DNA of 64,000 nucleotides, from the NCBI RefSeq assembly GCF_019740335.1, contig NZ_JAHXZS010000003.1:62001-126000 (forward strand), given 5' to 3'. This stretch comes from Alteraquisediminimonas sediminicola. GTDB lineage: Bacteria; Pseudomonadota; Alphaproteobacteria; Sphingomonadales; Sphingomonadaceae. Shown piece by piece: positions 19,136 to 28,842 of this stretch; the stretch's first letter is position 1, and every line of letters begins with the position of its first letter. Position numbers and translations under genes: made by a program. The notes below the pieces were generated by a model. It saw nothing but the letters and a program-made list of their open reading frames with translations, was not told where the DNA came from and did no database searches.

Positions 19136-20001
19136 TCCGCGCGGGCATCCTGTCTGGCATGGTCGCGCTTGCCGGCTGTAGCGACGGCATGCCCGCGCAC
19201 CGCTTGCCGACCACCGATGCCGCGCCCCAACGGATCGTGTCGATCAACCCGTGCGTCGATGCCATATTGATGGAAATTGCAGACCCTCGCCAGATCGCGG
19301 GGATCAGCCATTATTCGCATGATCCGCGCGCGTCCTCGATCTCGATGGCGGAGGCCCGTCATTATGTTGCGGTGTCCGGCAATGCCGAAGATGTGATCCA
19401 TGCGCGGCCCGATCTCGTGATCTCCGGCCCGCATGTCTCAATCCAGACCTTGGCCGCGCTCAAGCGCCTCGGCATCCCGCTGATGCAGCTCACGGTGCCG
19501 GAAAGCATCGCCGAAAGCAAAAGCCAGATCGACGCCATTGCCGTCCGCATCGGACGCACAGCGCAGGGCAGACAATTAAACCGCCGGATCGACGCTGCCG
19601 TCGCGCATGCAGCCCGCCATGACGGTCCCCTTGTCCCCGCCCTGATCTGGCAGAGCAGCGGGCTGGTGCCGGGCAAGAATACATTGGCCGATGAACTGAT
19701 GACGCGCGCCGGGTTTCGCAATCTCAGCGGCGATCTAGGATTGAAGCAATGGGATCGCCTGCCGCTTGAAGGCCTGTTGATGCAGCCGCCGCAGCTGTTG
19801 TTGGCGGGCATGGCCAATATGGGTGCGGGCGATGGCGATGCCAATCGGATGCTGTCGCACCCCGCCCTGAAAATGGCGGGCACGCGCATACGCATCGCCG
19901 ATTATCCGTCCAGCCTGTTGCATTGCGGCGGGCCGGTCATCATCCGCGCCATGGCGCGCCTTGCTGCGGTAAGATCCGGCTTAAAGGGAGGAGATTCATG
20001 A
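19132..20001 (+). CDS. btuF: Cobalamin/corrinoid ABC transporter substrate-binding lipoprotein BtuF-like
   Basis: Periplasmic binding component of the BtuCDF importer. The lipobox VALAGC near residue 15 suggests lipid anchoring. The 289 residues have two lobes joined by a helix, with PQRIVSINPCVDAIL and DLVISGPHVSIQTLAALKRLGIPLMQLTVPESI as class III binding-protein features. The start is a TTG at 19132 that overlaps the cobO stop as TTGA; there is no better ATG upstream. Iron-siderophore binding proteins are related, but position under the riboswitch favours corrinoids. Confidence 0.88.
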   Translation: MIRAGILSGMVALAGCSDGMPAHRLPTTDAAPQRIVSINPCVDAILMEIADPRQIAGISHYSHDPRASSISMAEARHYVAVSGNAEDVIHARPDLVISGPHVSIQTLAALKRLGIPLMQLTVPESIAESKSQIDAIAVRIGRTAQGRQLNRRIDAAVAHAARHDGPLVPALIWQSSGLVPGKNTLADELMTRAGFRNLSGDLGLKQWDRLPLEGLLMQPPQLLLAGMANMGAGDGDANRMLSHPALKMAGTRIRIADYPSSLLHCGGPVIIRAMARLAAVRSGLKGGDS

Positions 20002-20966
20002 CGGCATCGCAATTGCGCATCATGCTGTTGCTGGTGCTGGCATCGGCGATATTATTATCGCTGATGGCCGGGCGGCACTGGATACCGTTTCACCAATGGC
20101 TGGGCGGGGATCTGCCCTCGCTTGTCATCATGCAATTGCGCCTGCCGCGCGCGGTGGTCGGTGTGCTGGTCGGCGCAAGCCTTGGCATGGCAGGTGCAGC
20201 GATGCAGGGCTATCTGCGCAACCCGCTCGCCGACCCCGGTCTGTTCGGCATTTCATCCAGTGCGGCACTCGGCGCGGTGATATCGCTTTATTTCGGCTAT
20301 GCCGTCTCGGCCTTGCTGCTGCCCATGTTCGCACTGCTGGGAGCGGGGTGCGGCATGGCGATGCTGTCGATTCTGGCCGGACGATCCGGCAGCCTGACCT
20401 TGTTCACTTTATCGGGCGTGATCCTGTCCAGCCTGACCGGCGCATTGACGAGCCTGCTCATCAGCCTTGCCCCCACCCCCTTTGCTTCTTCGGAAATTGT
20501 GACATGGCTGATGGGCGCGCTGGTCGATCGCAGTTGGGAGGATGCGCGCCTCGCTTTGCCGTTGACGGGCATCGGCATGGCGGCCTTGCTCTGGGCGGGA
20601 CGCAGTCTCGATGCCCTTACCCTCGGCGAAGCCACGGCCCGTTCGCTCGGCATCAACATGCGACATCTGCAATATCTGATGCTGGCAGGTGTCGGCCTGA
20701 CCGTCGGTTCATCCGTCGCGATTGCGGGGATCATCGGCTTTGTCGGGCTGGTGGTGCCGCATCTGGTCCGGCCATTGGTCGGCAGCCAGCCGTCCGCCTT
20801 GTTGATCCCCTCGGCACTGGCGGGCGCGGTGTTGGTCGTGCTGGCAGATAGTCTGGTCCGTATCCTGCCAAGCGTATCGGAAGTGCGGCTCGGCATTGCC
20901 ATGGCGGTATTGGGGACGCCCTTTTTCCTCGCCCTGCTCTTCAACATGCGTCGGGAGATCGCCTGA
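19998..20966 (+). CDS. btuC: Cobalamin ABC transporter permease BtuC
   Basis: FecCD-family inner-membrane permease, forming the channel of the corrinoid importer. It has 322 residues and about ten hydrophobic helices. Family segments are LRLPRAVVGVLVGASLGMAGAAMQGYLRNPLADPGLFG near the N-terminus and GIIGFVGLVVPHLVRPLVG near the C-terminus, the latter preceding the ATPase-coupling region. ATG 19998 has a GGGAGGAG site and overlaps the btuF stop; an in-frame ATG at 19923 would overlap btuF deeply. Confidence 0.93.
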   Translation: MTASQLRIMLLLVLASAILLSLMAGRHWIPFHQWLGGDLPSLVIMQLRLPRAVVGVLVGASLGMAGAAMQGYLRNPLADPGLFGISSSAALGAVISLYFGYAVSALLLPMFALLGAGCGMAMLSILAGRSGSLTLFTLSGVILSSLTGALTSLLISLAPTPFASSEIVTWLMGALVDRSWEDARLALPLTGIGMAALLWAGRSLDALTLGEATARSLGINMRHLQYLMLAGVGLTVGSSVAIAGIIGFVGLVVPHLVRPLVGSQPSALLIPSALAGAVLVVLADSLVRILPSVSEVRLGIAMAVLGTPFFLALLFNMRREIA

Positions 20967-21739
20967 TGGAACTCCGCATCGACAATCTCAGCCTGAAATT
21001 GCGCGGACGCGATGTGTTGCGCGACATATCCGCCCGCTTCACGCCCGGCAAGATTACAGTGATCCTTGGGCCGAACGGGGCCGGCAAATCCAGCCTGCTC
21101 TCATGCCTTACCGGATTGCAGCGACAGCAGCATGGCAGGATCACCCTTGCAGGCGCATCGATATTCGACCTGCCTGCTGCACTTCGCGCCCGACACATCG
21201 GCCTTCTCGCACAAAAGGCGGATATCCATTGGGATATCGATGTCCGCGCCCTCATTGCGCTTGGCCGTTTGCCGCATCATGGCCGTTGGGGGCGCAGCGC
21301 CGCCGATGAAGCGGCCATTGACGCGGCGATGGCGCACACCGATTGCACCGCCCTTGCAGGTCGCCGCGCACAACAATTATCCGGCGGCGAGCAGGCGCGG
21401 GTCCTGCTCGCCCGCGCCTTGGCAGGGCAACCGGATTGGTTGTTGGCGGATGAGCCGCTGGCGAATTTCGACCCGGTCCACCAGCTTGATGTCATGTCCT
21501 GCCTGCGTGCCGTGGCAGATGGCGGCATGGGGATCGTCCTCGTGCTGCATGACCTGACGCAGGCGGCACGGATCGCCGACCAGATCATCATCCTCGACAA
21601 GGGCGAGGTCGCCGCATCGGGCAGCGTCTCCGAAGTGCTGACCCCCGAACTGCTGGCCCGCATCTTTTCGATCCGGGTTCATGTCGGCACCGCCGCGTGC
21701 GGCATGCCGATCATCACCCCGATGGCCCGCGCGGCATGA
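20966..21739 (+). CDS. btuD: Cobalamin ABC transporter ATP-binding protein BtuD
   Basis: Cytoplasmic ATPase driving corrinoid import with BtuC and BtuF. The 257 residues include Walker A GPNGAGKS at 35-42, a Q-loop near LLAQKADIHWDID, signature LSGGEQARVLLARAL, Walker B WLLADEPLANFDP and a switch His in LVLHDLTQAAR. The start overlaps the btuC stop as TGATG and the stop overlaps cbiB as ATGA. Confidence 0.94.
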   Translation: MELRIDNLSLKLRGRDVLRDISARFTPGKITVILGPNGAGKSSLLSCLTGLQRQQHGRITLAGASIFDLPAALRARHIGLLAQKADIHWDIDVRALIALGRLPHHGRWGRSAADEAAIDAAMAHTDCTALAGRRAQQLSGGEQARVLLARALAGQPDWLLADEPLANFDPVHQLDVMSCLRAVADGGMGIVLVLHDLTQAARIADQIIILDKGEVAASGSVSEVLTPELLARIFSIRVHVGTAACGMPIITPMARAA

Positions 21740-22677
21740 ACGGGGACATCATCATCGGCGACCGGGCGGCACAATTGCTGGCGGTGCTGATGCTGGAAGC
21801 CGCATTCGGTTACCCCCGGCTGGCATTACAATGGATCGGGCATCCGGTGATCTGGGTAGGGGCGTTGCTCGCGCGCCTTGACCGGCAATGGAACATTGCG
21901 GGCTGGCGGCGCGCCAAAGGGGTCGGCGTCGTGCTGATCCTGATCGCGCTGGGCGGCGGGATGGGCTGGGCGATCGACGCCATGGCCCAAGGTCCAATCG
22001 GCGCAGTGACGATCATCCTGTTTGCCACCATCGGGCTGGCGCAGCGCAGCCTTTACGACCATGTGGCAGCGGTGATCCGGCCATTAACGACAGGCGACCT
22101 GCCGATGGCGCGGGCGGCCTTATCCCATATCGTCGGGCGCGATACGGACGATCTCGACGCACAAAGCATCGCCGCAGGTGCCACCGAAACACTGGCGGAA
22201 AGCCTGTGCGACGGGATCGTCGCGCCTGCCTTCTGGTTTTTGCTGCTGGGGTTGCCGGGCTTGTTCATCTTCAAGTGCATCAGCACCGCCGACAGCATGA
22301 TCGGCCACAAGGATGCCCGTCACGGCGAATTCGGCTGGGCGGCAGCGCGCCTCGACGATCTGCTGAACTGGGTTCCGGCGCGCCTGTCGGGCCTATTGAT
22401 CTGCATCGCTGGCGGGCGTGACAGTTGGCGGATCATGTGGCGGGATGCGCATCGCCATCTTTCACCCAATGCGGGTTGGCCCGAAAGTGCGATGGCCGGG
22501 GCGTTGGCCTTACAACTGGGCGGCGGTGCAAGCTATGCTAGCGATTGGATCGCGCGGCAGACGCTCGGCGATGGTCTGCGGCCAACACCCGCAGATCTAC
22601 AGCGGGCCATGATCATTTTTCGGCGGGCCTGCGGGCTGCTGTGGCTCATAACGGGGGTAATCGCATGGCCGCTATAA
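21736..22677 (+). CDS. cbiB: Adenosylcobinamide-phosphate synthase
   Basis: Membrane enzyme joining aminopropanol (phosphate) to adenosylcobyric acid. It has 313 residues, several membrane segments, and the family signatures [54 protein letters not shown], and [38 protein letters not shown] 21736 overlaps the btuD stop as ATGA; an upstream in-frame ATG at 21697 has no support. It uses the product of the threonine-phosphate decarboxylase made earlier in the operon. Confidence 0.95.
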   Translation: MNGDIIIGDRAAQLLAVLMLEAAFGYPRLALQWIGHPVIWVGALLARLDRQWNIAGWRRAKGVGVVLILIALGGGMGWAIDAMAQGPIGAVTIILFATIGLAQRSLYDHVAAVIRPLTTGDLPMARAALSHIVGRDTDDLDAQSIAAGATETLAESLCDGIVAPAFWFLLLGLPGLFIFKCISTADSMIGHKDARHGEFGWAAARLDDLLNWVPARLSGLLICIAGGRDSWRIMWRDAHRHLSPNAGWPESAMAGALALQLGGGASYASDWIARQTLGDGLRPTPADLQRAMIIFRRACGLLWLITGVIAWPL

Positions 22678-24113
22678 TGTTGCAGGGCACCGGATCGGAC
22701 GTTGGCAAGTCGGTGCTTGTCGCGGGCATCTGTCGCCTGCTCGCCAATCGCGGGTTGCGCGTCTTGCCGTTCAAACCGCAGAACATGTCCAACAACGCCG
22801 CCGTTACCCCGGATGGCGGCGAGATCGGGCGGGCGCAGGCGCTTCAGGCGCTCGCGTGCCGCGCACCGCTATCGGTGGACATGAATCCGGTGTTGCTCAA
22901 GCCGCAATCGGACAAGTCGGCGCAGGTCGTCGTCCATGGCCGGGTGCAAGGCACGTTGGGCGCGGAATATTATCGCGAGCGCAAGGGCGAACTGCTGGCG
23001 GCGGTGGCAGATTCCTATCACAGGCTGCGCGCCGCCGCCGATATTGTGATCGTCGAGGGCGCAGGCAGCCCCGCCGAGATCAACCTGCGCGCGGGCGACA
23101 TCGCCAATATGGGTTTTGCCCGTGCAGCCAATGTGCCGGTCGTGCTGGTCGGCGATATCGACCGGGGCGGCGTCATCGCATCGATTGTCGGCACAAAATC
23201 CGTCATCGACCCCGCCGATGCCCTTATGATCCGGGGATTTCTCATCAACAAGTTCCGGGGCGACGTCTCCTTGTTCACCGATGGCTATGAAGCCATCGCC
23301 GCACGCACCGGATGGGAGGGGCTGGGTATCATTCCTTGGATATCGGCTGTCGCCCGCCTGCCCGCCGAAGACGCGGTGACGCTGCAAACCCCCAATGCCG
23401 GCGGCAATGGCCGGATGCACATCGCGGTGCCGATGTTGTCGCGCATTGCCAATTTCGACGATTTCGACCCGCTGGCTCAAGAACCCGGCGTCCGCCTGAA
23501 CATGATTCCCCCCGGCCAGATCTTGCCGGCGGATGCGGACCTTGTCATCCTTCCCGGCACCAAGGCCACCATCGCCGATCTCGCGTTCCTCCGCGCCCAA
23601 GGCTGGGATATCGACATCGCCGCGCATGTCCGGCGCGGCGGACGGGTGTTGGGCATTTGCGGCGGCTACCAGATGATGGGCCGCACGATTGCCGACCCCC
23701 ATGGGATCGAAGGCCAGGCCCACACAGTCGACGGGCTTGGCCTGTTGCCGGTGCATAGTGTCATGCATGCCGACAAGATCTTGCGGGAAGCACGGGGCAC
23801 GCGCCTGTGCGATGGCGCCGCCTTTGCGGGCTATGAAATCCATGCCGGCATTACCACCGGCGCCGAACGCCCCCTGCTGCGCATGGCGGATGGGCGCGAC
23901 GAAGGTGCCGCCAGCGCCGATGGCCGGATCGCGGGTTGTTACATCCATGGGCTGTTCAACCTTGCCGAACAAAGACGCGGCTGGATCGACACGGCCTCCA
24001 ACGGTCTGGATCAACATCTGACGGTGGATCGCGCGCTCGATGAACTGGCCACCGAACTGGAAAAAACCGTCGCGATCGATCGACTGCTCGCCATCGCGCA
24101 GGAGGCCGCATGA
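22665..24113 (+). CDS. cobQ: Cobyric acid synthase
   Basis: Glutamine-dependent amidase that converts adenosylcobyrinic a,c-diamide to adenosylcobyric acid. The 482 residues consist of an N-terminal DTBS/MinD-like ATPase ([43 protein letters not shown]) and a C-terminal class I amidotransferase domain ([27 protein letters not shown] with the nucleophilic Cys, and GCYIHGLF with the catalytic His). ATG 22665 has GGGGG seven bases upstream and overlaps cbiB by 13 bases; ATG 22677 is an alternative. Its presence without ring-building genes suggests use on imported incomplete corrinoids or genes elsewhere. Confidence 0.95.
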   Translation: MAAIMLQGTGSDVGKSVLVAGICRLLANRGLRVLPFKPQNMSNNAAVTPDGGEIGRAQALQALACRAPLSVDMNPVLLKPQSDKSAQVVVHGRVQGTLGAEYYRERKGELLAAVADSYHRLRAAADIVIVEGAGSPAEINLRAGDIANMGFARAANVPVVLVGDIDRGGVIASIVGTKSVIDPADALMIRGFLINKFRGDVSLFTDGYEAIAARTGWEGLGIIPWISAVARLPAEDAVTLQTPNAGGNGRMHIAVPMLSRIANFDDFDPLAQEPGVRLNMIPPGQILPADADLVILPGTKATIADLAFLRAQGWDIDIAAHVRRGGRVLGICGGYQMMGRTIADPHGIEGQAHTVDGLGLLPVHSVMHADKILREARGTRLCDGAAFAGYEIHAGITTGAERPLLRMADGRDEGAASADGRIAGCYIHGLFNLAEQRRGWIDTASNGLDQHLTVDRALDELATELEKTVAIDRLLAIAQEAA

Positions 24114-24748
24114 TCGGCCCGCAATTCTCCCCCGATTTTATGGCGCAGCTCGACCTGCTCTTCCGCTGGCGGCGGGATGTCCGCCACTTCGACACCCGAC
24201 CGCTCGCCGCTGGCCTGCTTGACCAACTGCTCGATCAGGCCATGCACGCGCCATCGGTCGGGTACAGCCAGCCATGGCGCTTTGTCCGGGTATGCACCCC
24301 GGCGCGACGAAATGCGATCATCGCGCATGTCGAACAGGAAAATGCGCGCGCCGCCTCCCTTTACGAAGGAGGGCAACGCACGGCTTATGACGCGCTCAAA
24401 CTTCACGGTCTGAAAAAGGCGCCCGAACATCTCGCGGTCTTTTGCGATATTGGCACAGCCACCGGACATCATCTCGGTCGCCGGACCATGCCGGAAACGC
24501 TGATCTACTCCACCGTCATAGTGATCCATCATCTGTGGCTGGCGGCAAGGGCACAACAGATTGGGCTGGGCTGGGTGTCCATATTGGACCCGGCCAAATT
24601 GATCGAACTGCTCGACATTCCTGCCACGTGGCAATTGGTCGGCTATCTATGTCTTGGCTATCCAGCCGAGGCCGCCGATGTGCCCGAACTCGAACGCGAG
24701 GGATGGGAAAAACGTCTCGATCATCAACACACAAGGTTGCAACGATGA
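24110..24748 (+). CDS. bluB: 5,6-Dimethylbenzimidazole synthase
   Basis: Flavin-destroying enzyme that converts FMNH2 and O2 into dimethylbenzimidazole, the lower ligand of B12. The 212 residues belong to the nitroreductase-like fold with [29 protein letters not shown] and [10 protein letters not shown], all characteristic of BluB rather than general nitroreductases. The start overlaps the cobQ stop as ATGA. It shows the cell can make its own lower ligand aerobically, so it can remodel salvaged corrinoids into true cobalamin. Confidence 0.95.
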   Translation: MIGPQFSPDFMAQLDLLFRWRRDVRHFDTRPLAAGLLDQLLDQAMHAPSVGYSQPWRFVRVCTPARRNAIIAHVEQENARAASLYEGGQRTAYDALKLHGLKKAPEHLAVFCDIGTATGHHLGRRTMPETLIYSTVIVIHHLWLAARAQQIGLGWVSILDPAKLIELLDIPATWQLVGYLCLGYPAEAADVPELEREGWEKRLDHQHTRLQR

Positions 24749-25758
24749 CCCTCACCTCAACCGACATTCACACGCATCTCGATAGCCTTGCCAAGCCGCA
24801 GGGCAGCCTGGGCCAGTTGGAACAATTGGCGGTGCGCCTTGCCGAAGCGCAGCAAAGCCTTGCACCTGTGACACGCCCTCGCGGCATCATCTTGTTTGCC
24901 GGCGATCATGGGGTCGTGGAGAGCGGCGTCTCCGCATGGCCCTCAGCGGTGACGACGGCGATGATGCAGACCATCGCCCAAGGTCGAGCCAGCAGCAACG
25001 CCTTGGCCCGTGCTGCCGGATGCGACCTCCGGTTGGTCGATATCGGCAGCATCACCCCGCTGGCCCGCCCCCTCCCGGAATTCGTCACGGATCGGCGGCT
25101 GGCGGCGGGGACGCAAAATCTGGCGCTTGGTCCGGCTATGACAGTGGCGCAGTTCGATGCCGCATGGGCCATCGGGGCGGAAGAGGCACGCCAGCTTGTC
25201 GCCCAGAATTACCGCCTGTTGCTCGCAGGGGAAATGGGCATCGGCAACACCACGCCCGCCGCCTGTCTGAATATGCTGCTCTGCAATACCGATGCGGCGG
25301 TGTCGACCGGCAGTGGCGCTGGCGCGGATGATGCGATGCGGGCGCACAAGCAGGCCATTGTGGCAGCGGTTGTCGCCCGGGAAAAGCCGGGTCTGGAAAA
25401 TGATCCCAAGGCGGCGATAGCCGCGCTCTGCGGGTTTGAAATTGCCGCAATGGCTGGCTTTTACGCCGCCGCGGCACAGGCAGGCGCGACTATTTTGCTG
25501 GATGGCTATGTCACCACGGCGGCGGCATTGATAGCCGAACGGCTGATGCCCGGATCGGCGCAGCGGATGATTGCCGCGCATCTTTCTGCCGAACCGGGGC
25601 ATCGGGCGGCGCTTGATGCCTTGGGTCTTGTGCCGATATTGGAATGGCAGATGCGGCTGGGCGAAGGTAGCGGCGCGCTTGTTGCCCTGCCCCTGCTCGA
25701 TGCGGCAGCCGCCCTGCTGGGCGAGGTGGCGACCCTTGCCGAAGTCATGGGAAAATGA
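24745..25758 (+). CDS. cobT: Nicotinate-nucleotide--dimethylbenzimidazole phosphoribosyltransferase
   Basis: Activates dimethylbenzimidazole to alpha-ribazole phosphate. It has 337 residues; signatures include LAKPQGSLGQLEQLAVRLAE, ILFAGDHGVVESGVSAWPSAVT, GEMGIGNTTPAA, and near the C-terminus RLGEGSGALVALPLLDAA, which holds the expected catalytic Glu. ATG 24745 overlaps the bluB stop as ATGA. Directly after bluB, it uses that enzyme's product. Confidence 0.95.
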   Translation: MTLTSTDIHTHLDSLAKPQGSLGQLEQLAVRLAEAQQSLAPVTRPRGIILFAGDHGVVESGVSAWPSAVTTAMMQTIAQGRASSNALARAAGCDLRLVDIGSITPLARPLPEFVTDRRLAAGTQNLALGPAMTVAQFDAAWAIGAEEARQLVAQNYRLLLAGEMGIGNTTPAACLNMLLCNTDAAVSTGSGAGADDAMRAHKQAIVAAVVAREKPGLENDPKAAIAALCGFEIAAMAGFYAAAAQAGATILLDGYVTTAAALIAERLMPGSAQRMIAAHLSAEPGHRAALDALGLVPILEWQMRLGEGSGALVALPLLDAAAALLGEVATLAEVMGK

Positions 25759-26540
25759 GCATGGCACGACTGCGCTGGTGGATGCCGCCACTGCTCGCCC
25801 TCCAGTTTCTGACCCGCATCCCGGCACCGGGGCTCGGGCGACTGGATCATGACGATGTCCAGCTCGGCCTCACCCGGGCGGTGGTCTTTTTCCCATTGGT
25901 GGGCGGTCTGGTGGGTGGCGTGACGGCCACTACATTAATGCTGGCCGACAGCCTGTGGCCACGTGCCGTTGCGGTCATACTGGCCTTGATGGTCGAAGCA
26001 CGCCTGACGGGGGCATTTCATGAAGATGCCGTGGCAGATTTCTGCGATGGCTTTGGCGGCGGCATGACGCCTGAACGCATCCACGACATCATGAAGGACA
26101 GCCGGATCGGCAGCTATGGGGCGCTGGCGCTCCTGCTTGCGGTCGGCTTGCGCGCGACGTTGCTGATCGCGATTCCGGCGGCATTGCTGCTACCGGCTCT
26201 GTTGGCCTCGGCATGCTTCGGGCGACTGATGGCGGTCATCGGCATGGCCGTCATTCCACCTCTCGATCGGCGCGGCGGCATCGCCAAGGATATCGGTGCA
26301 CGGATGCGCATCGGCCCGTGTCTAGTCGCGACCTTATGGGCACTGCCGTTCCTCGCACCGCTTGCACTGACCCAGCCAGCCGCCATGTTCGGCGCATGCG
26401 CGGCCATGGCGCTGTTCATGTGGTGGTTCAGGCGCGCCTTGTTGCTCCATCTGGGTGGGGTCACGGGCGACTGTCTCGGCTTTGCGGTCTATGCCGGGCA
26501 ATTGGCGATCCTGCTGGCCGTGGCGGGGGCGTGGACATGA
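25755..26540 (+). CDS. cobS: Adenosylcobinamide-GDP ribazoletransferase (cobalamin synthase)
   Basis: Inner-membrane enzyme that joins adenosylcobinamide-GDP and alpha-ribazole (phosphate) in the last assembly step. It has 261 residues and several helices. Family motifs are LQFLTRIPAPG, the acidic metal site TGAFHEDAVADFCDGFGGG, and MKDSRIGSYGALAL. ATG 25755 overlaps the cobT stop; ATG 25761 is an alternative. It joins the products of cobU and cobT. Confidence 0.94.
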   Translation: MSMARLRWWMPPLLALQFLTRIPAPGLGRLDHDDVQLGLTRAVVFFPLVGGLVGGVTATTLMLADSLWPRAVAVILALMVEARLTGAFHEDAVADFCDGFGGGMTPERIHDIMKDSRIGSYGALALLLAVGLRATLLIAIPAALLLPALLASACFGRLMAVIGMAVIPPLDRRGGIAKDIGARMRIGPCLVATLWALPFLAPLALTQPAAMFGACAAMALFMWWFRRALLLHLGGVTGDCLGFAVYAGQLAILLAVAGAWT

Positions 26541-27085
26541 TCATCCATCTCGTCCGCCATCCGCCCGTGATAAAATCATGGCAAAAGCGATGCTATGGAC
26601 AAAGCGATCCGGGACTGTCGATGGTGGGGCGAAACATGGTCGGCCCGTTGGTGGACCGTCTGGCGGCCCTCAGCCCCGATATGGTCATTCACTCCGACAT
26701 GGCCCGCACCCGGGCCATTGCCGAGCCCCTTGCCCAACGACTGGGCATCGCTTCCATATCCGCGCCCTTATGGCGTGAACGCGACTTTGGCGCATGGGAG
26801 GGCAAGAGCTGGCATGCGATCTACCGCATGACCGGCAATGCCATGGATGGGATGATTGACGACCCCTGCCATTTTCGTCCGGGCGGCGGCGAGACGAGTG
26901 CAGAGCTGGTGTCCAGAATCGTCAAGGCTACATCTGCCCTGCCCGCCGTCCGCCAAGTCGTCGTCGTCACCCATGGCGGGCCTATCGCCGCCCGAAGAAT
27001 GATCGCATCCGGCATGGATTACGCGGCGCTGCCCCAATACATCATCCCGTTAGGCTCGATATGCTCTCTCGATATGTCGCGATAG
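26537..27085 (+). CDS. cobC: Histidine phosphatase family protein, probable alpha-ribazole phosphatase
   Basis: Predicted to remove phosphate from alpha-ribazole phosphate or adenosylcobalamin phosphate. It has 182 residues. The phosphoglycerate-mutase-type phosphohistidine motif is LVRH at 5-8, followed by YGQSDPGLS, HSDMARTRAIAEPLA, ERDFGAWEGKSW and the second catalytic VTHGGPI. The start overlaps cobS as ATGA and it is the last gene of the operon. Activity is assigned by position; the fold alone does not define the substrate. Confidence 0.85.
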   Translation: MIIHLVRHPPVIKSWQKRCYGQSDPGLSMVGRNMVGPLVDRLAALSPDMVIHSDMARTRAIAEPLAQRLGIASISAPLWRERDFGAWEGKSWHAIYRMTGNAMDGMIDDPCHFRPGGGETSAELVSRIVKATSALPAVRQVVVVTHGGPIAARRMIASGMDYAALPQYIIPLGSICSLDMSR

Positions 27086-27521
27086 GGCGCTTATTCTGTC
27101 GTGCAGATGATGCTTGAATAACGGCCCGATTGGTCTCCGCAATGCAGAGCACAGAACCATGCCCACGCAAGCGACCGATAACGCGGGCTATTTTCAGGGT
27201 ATCTGTGGAATATCCCGGCGTCTCTGAAAACGCGGAATGTTTGGTGCGCGGCGCAGTCTGTAGCGAACCAGTCTCACGAGCTGTTTTCCCTGCTCTTAGG
27301 GAGTTAACAGGGAATATTCACTAAAAAGTGGATAAAAGAGCCATTTTTACCGAGTTATTAACATTATAAACAATAGGTTGTGAGATAAACTCCCTGCTCA
27401 GGTTATCAGGGAATTTATCTCATGCTAACAGGGAAATATCCTCTCCGTAACAGGCCACTATCCAGTTCATAGCTTGGCCGCATTGATGTGGCACCTGCAT
27501 ACACTGCAGCATTCGCAATGC
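27086..27521. repeat. Intergenic island of AACAGGGAA-type repeats, no gene
   Basis: Between the B12 operon and the catabolic island lies a 436-base stretch without a protein-like frame. It contains dispersed copies of a short element in both orientations: TTTTCAGGGTAT (27191-27202), TTTCCCTGCTC (27285-27295), GTTAACAGGGAATAT (27303-27317), ACTCCCTGCTC (27389-27399), GTTATCAGGGAATTTAT (27402-27418), GCTAACAGGGAAATAT (27424-27439) and CGTAACAGG (27446-27454). Inverted CCCTGCTC copies precede two CAGGGAAT copies, so local hairpins are possible. Base composition is more AT-rich than the neighbours. I recall similar CAGGGAA-rich spacers from other alphaproteobacteria but cannot name the element. 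Confidence 0.6.
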
Positions 27522-28697
27522 TCATGCGTAACTTGCCTTCCAATCCCGCTTGATCTTCTTTGCCAGCGACCATTTATGGACTTCGGTCGGGCCATCATAA
27601 ATGCGGAAGGCGCGCACCTCGCGGAATACCTGCTCCACGATTGTATCCTGCGTGACACCTGTACCGCCCATGATCTGGACACACCGATCGGCGACCCGCA
27701 TCAGCGCCTCGGACACGGCCACCTTGGTCATCGAGCTTTCAACCGTGCCAAGCGACCCGCCATCAAGCACGCCCGCACACCAGTCGATCATCAATTCGGC
27801 CTGCTTCAGGTCGATCATGTTTTCGGCCAGCATGAAGCCAACGCCCTCATGATCGATCAGCGCCTTGCCGAACGCCATGCGGCGATTGGCATAATCGGTC
27901 GCGATTTCATGCGACCGGATACACGCGCCCAGCCAGCGCATGCAGTGCGACAGGCGCGCCGGTGACAGGCGGACCTGTGCATATTTGAAGCCCTCGCCCG
28001 AATGGCCAAGCATCTGATCAGCAGGAATACGCAGATTGTCGATACGCAGCACCGCGTGACCGCCCGGCATCGAGCTATCGATCGTAATGGGCACGCGCTC
28101 TATCGTGATCGCCGGGTCGGGCAAATCGACGAGGAACATGCACGCCCCCTCATCCGATTTGGCCATGACGATACCGACCTTGGCGCCTTCCGCCCCGGTG
28201 ATGAACGCCTTGCGGCCATTTACCACCCAGTGGTTGCCATCCAGCCGGCACGTCGTCTGCATCATCATCGGATCGGAGCCCGCCCCGCCATCCTCGGCAG
28301 GTTCGGTCATGAGAAATGCAGACCGCGCCCGACCCTCGATCAACTGGTTCAGGAACCGCGTCTTGAGGGCGTCATTCCCGACTTTACCGAGGAGATACAT
28401 ATTCCCCTCATCCGGCGCCGCCGTATTGCAGGCGAGCGGCCCCAGCGGGGATAGACCGGAACGGATCAACACCAATGCCGTCTCGCGTTGCGACAAATGG
28501 CTCCCGTCGGACAGAATATGCGGGGTCAGCACCCCGGCTGCGCGCGCTTTCTCCCGCATCTCCTCGACCAATGCCTCCGTCGGACAATCATGATGATCGC
28601 GACGCGGGTCCTTTTCATAAGGGACCACAATATGGCGGACGAACGCTTCGACACGGTCGGCAATCTCTGCCGTACGTTCTGGACCGATGCCGATCAC
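27522..28697 (-). CDS. Acyl-CoA dehydrogenase
   Basis: FAD-dependent oxidation of an acyl-CoA to the 2,3-enoyl-CoA. Its 391 residues cover the whole fold: helical N-domain, FLMTEPAEDGGAGSDPMMMQT with the flavin/substrate loop, and QIMGGTGVTQDTIVEQVFREVRAFRIYDGPTEVHKWSLAKKI at the C-terminus, as in the long-chain or branched-acyl ACAD11/FadE-like group. No ATG is available near the start; a GTG at 28697 is the only candidate between an in-frame stop and the conserved region, and its ribosome site is weak. It lies left of promoter block A and faces away from the two crotonases. Confidence 0.88.
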   Translation of the reverse strand: MIGIGPERTAEIADRVEAFVRHIVVPYEKDPRRDHHDCPTEALVEEMREKARAAGVLTPHILSDGSHLSQRETALVLIRSGLSPLGPLACNTAAPDEGNMYLLGKVGNDALKTRFLNQLIEGRARSAFLMTEPAEDGGAGSDPMMMQTTCRLDGNHWVVNGRKAFITGAEGAKVGIVMAKSDEGACMFLVDLPDPAITIERVPITIDSSMPGGHAVLRIDNLRIPADQMLGHSGEGFKYAQVRLSPARLSHCMRWLGACIRSHEIATDYANRRMAFGKALIDHEGVGFMLAENMIDLKQAELMIDWCAGVLDGGSLGTVESSMTKVAVSEALMRVADRCVQIMGGTGVTQDTIVEQVFREVRAFRIYDGPTEVHKWSLAKKIKRDWKASYA

Positions 28698-28842
28698 TTT
28701 GCGACCATCCAGAACAGACCATCAAGACGGTACGCAATCGGTAAATATATCGGCATTGGCATGTTCAGACACCCTCGTTCCTGACGATAATGGGGCGCCA
28801 GCCACTTTAACGCCGGCCCCATACATCTGACATATATTTGAT

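Noticed and set aside
22869-24017. Minus-strand 382-codon open frame inside cobQ
   Set aside because: Antisense shadow; the plus strand has all cobyric acid synthase motifs.
27185-27455. CRISPR array
   Set aside because: Repeats are short, in both orientations, and irregularly spaced, with no cas genes nearby.
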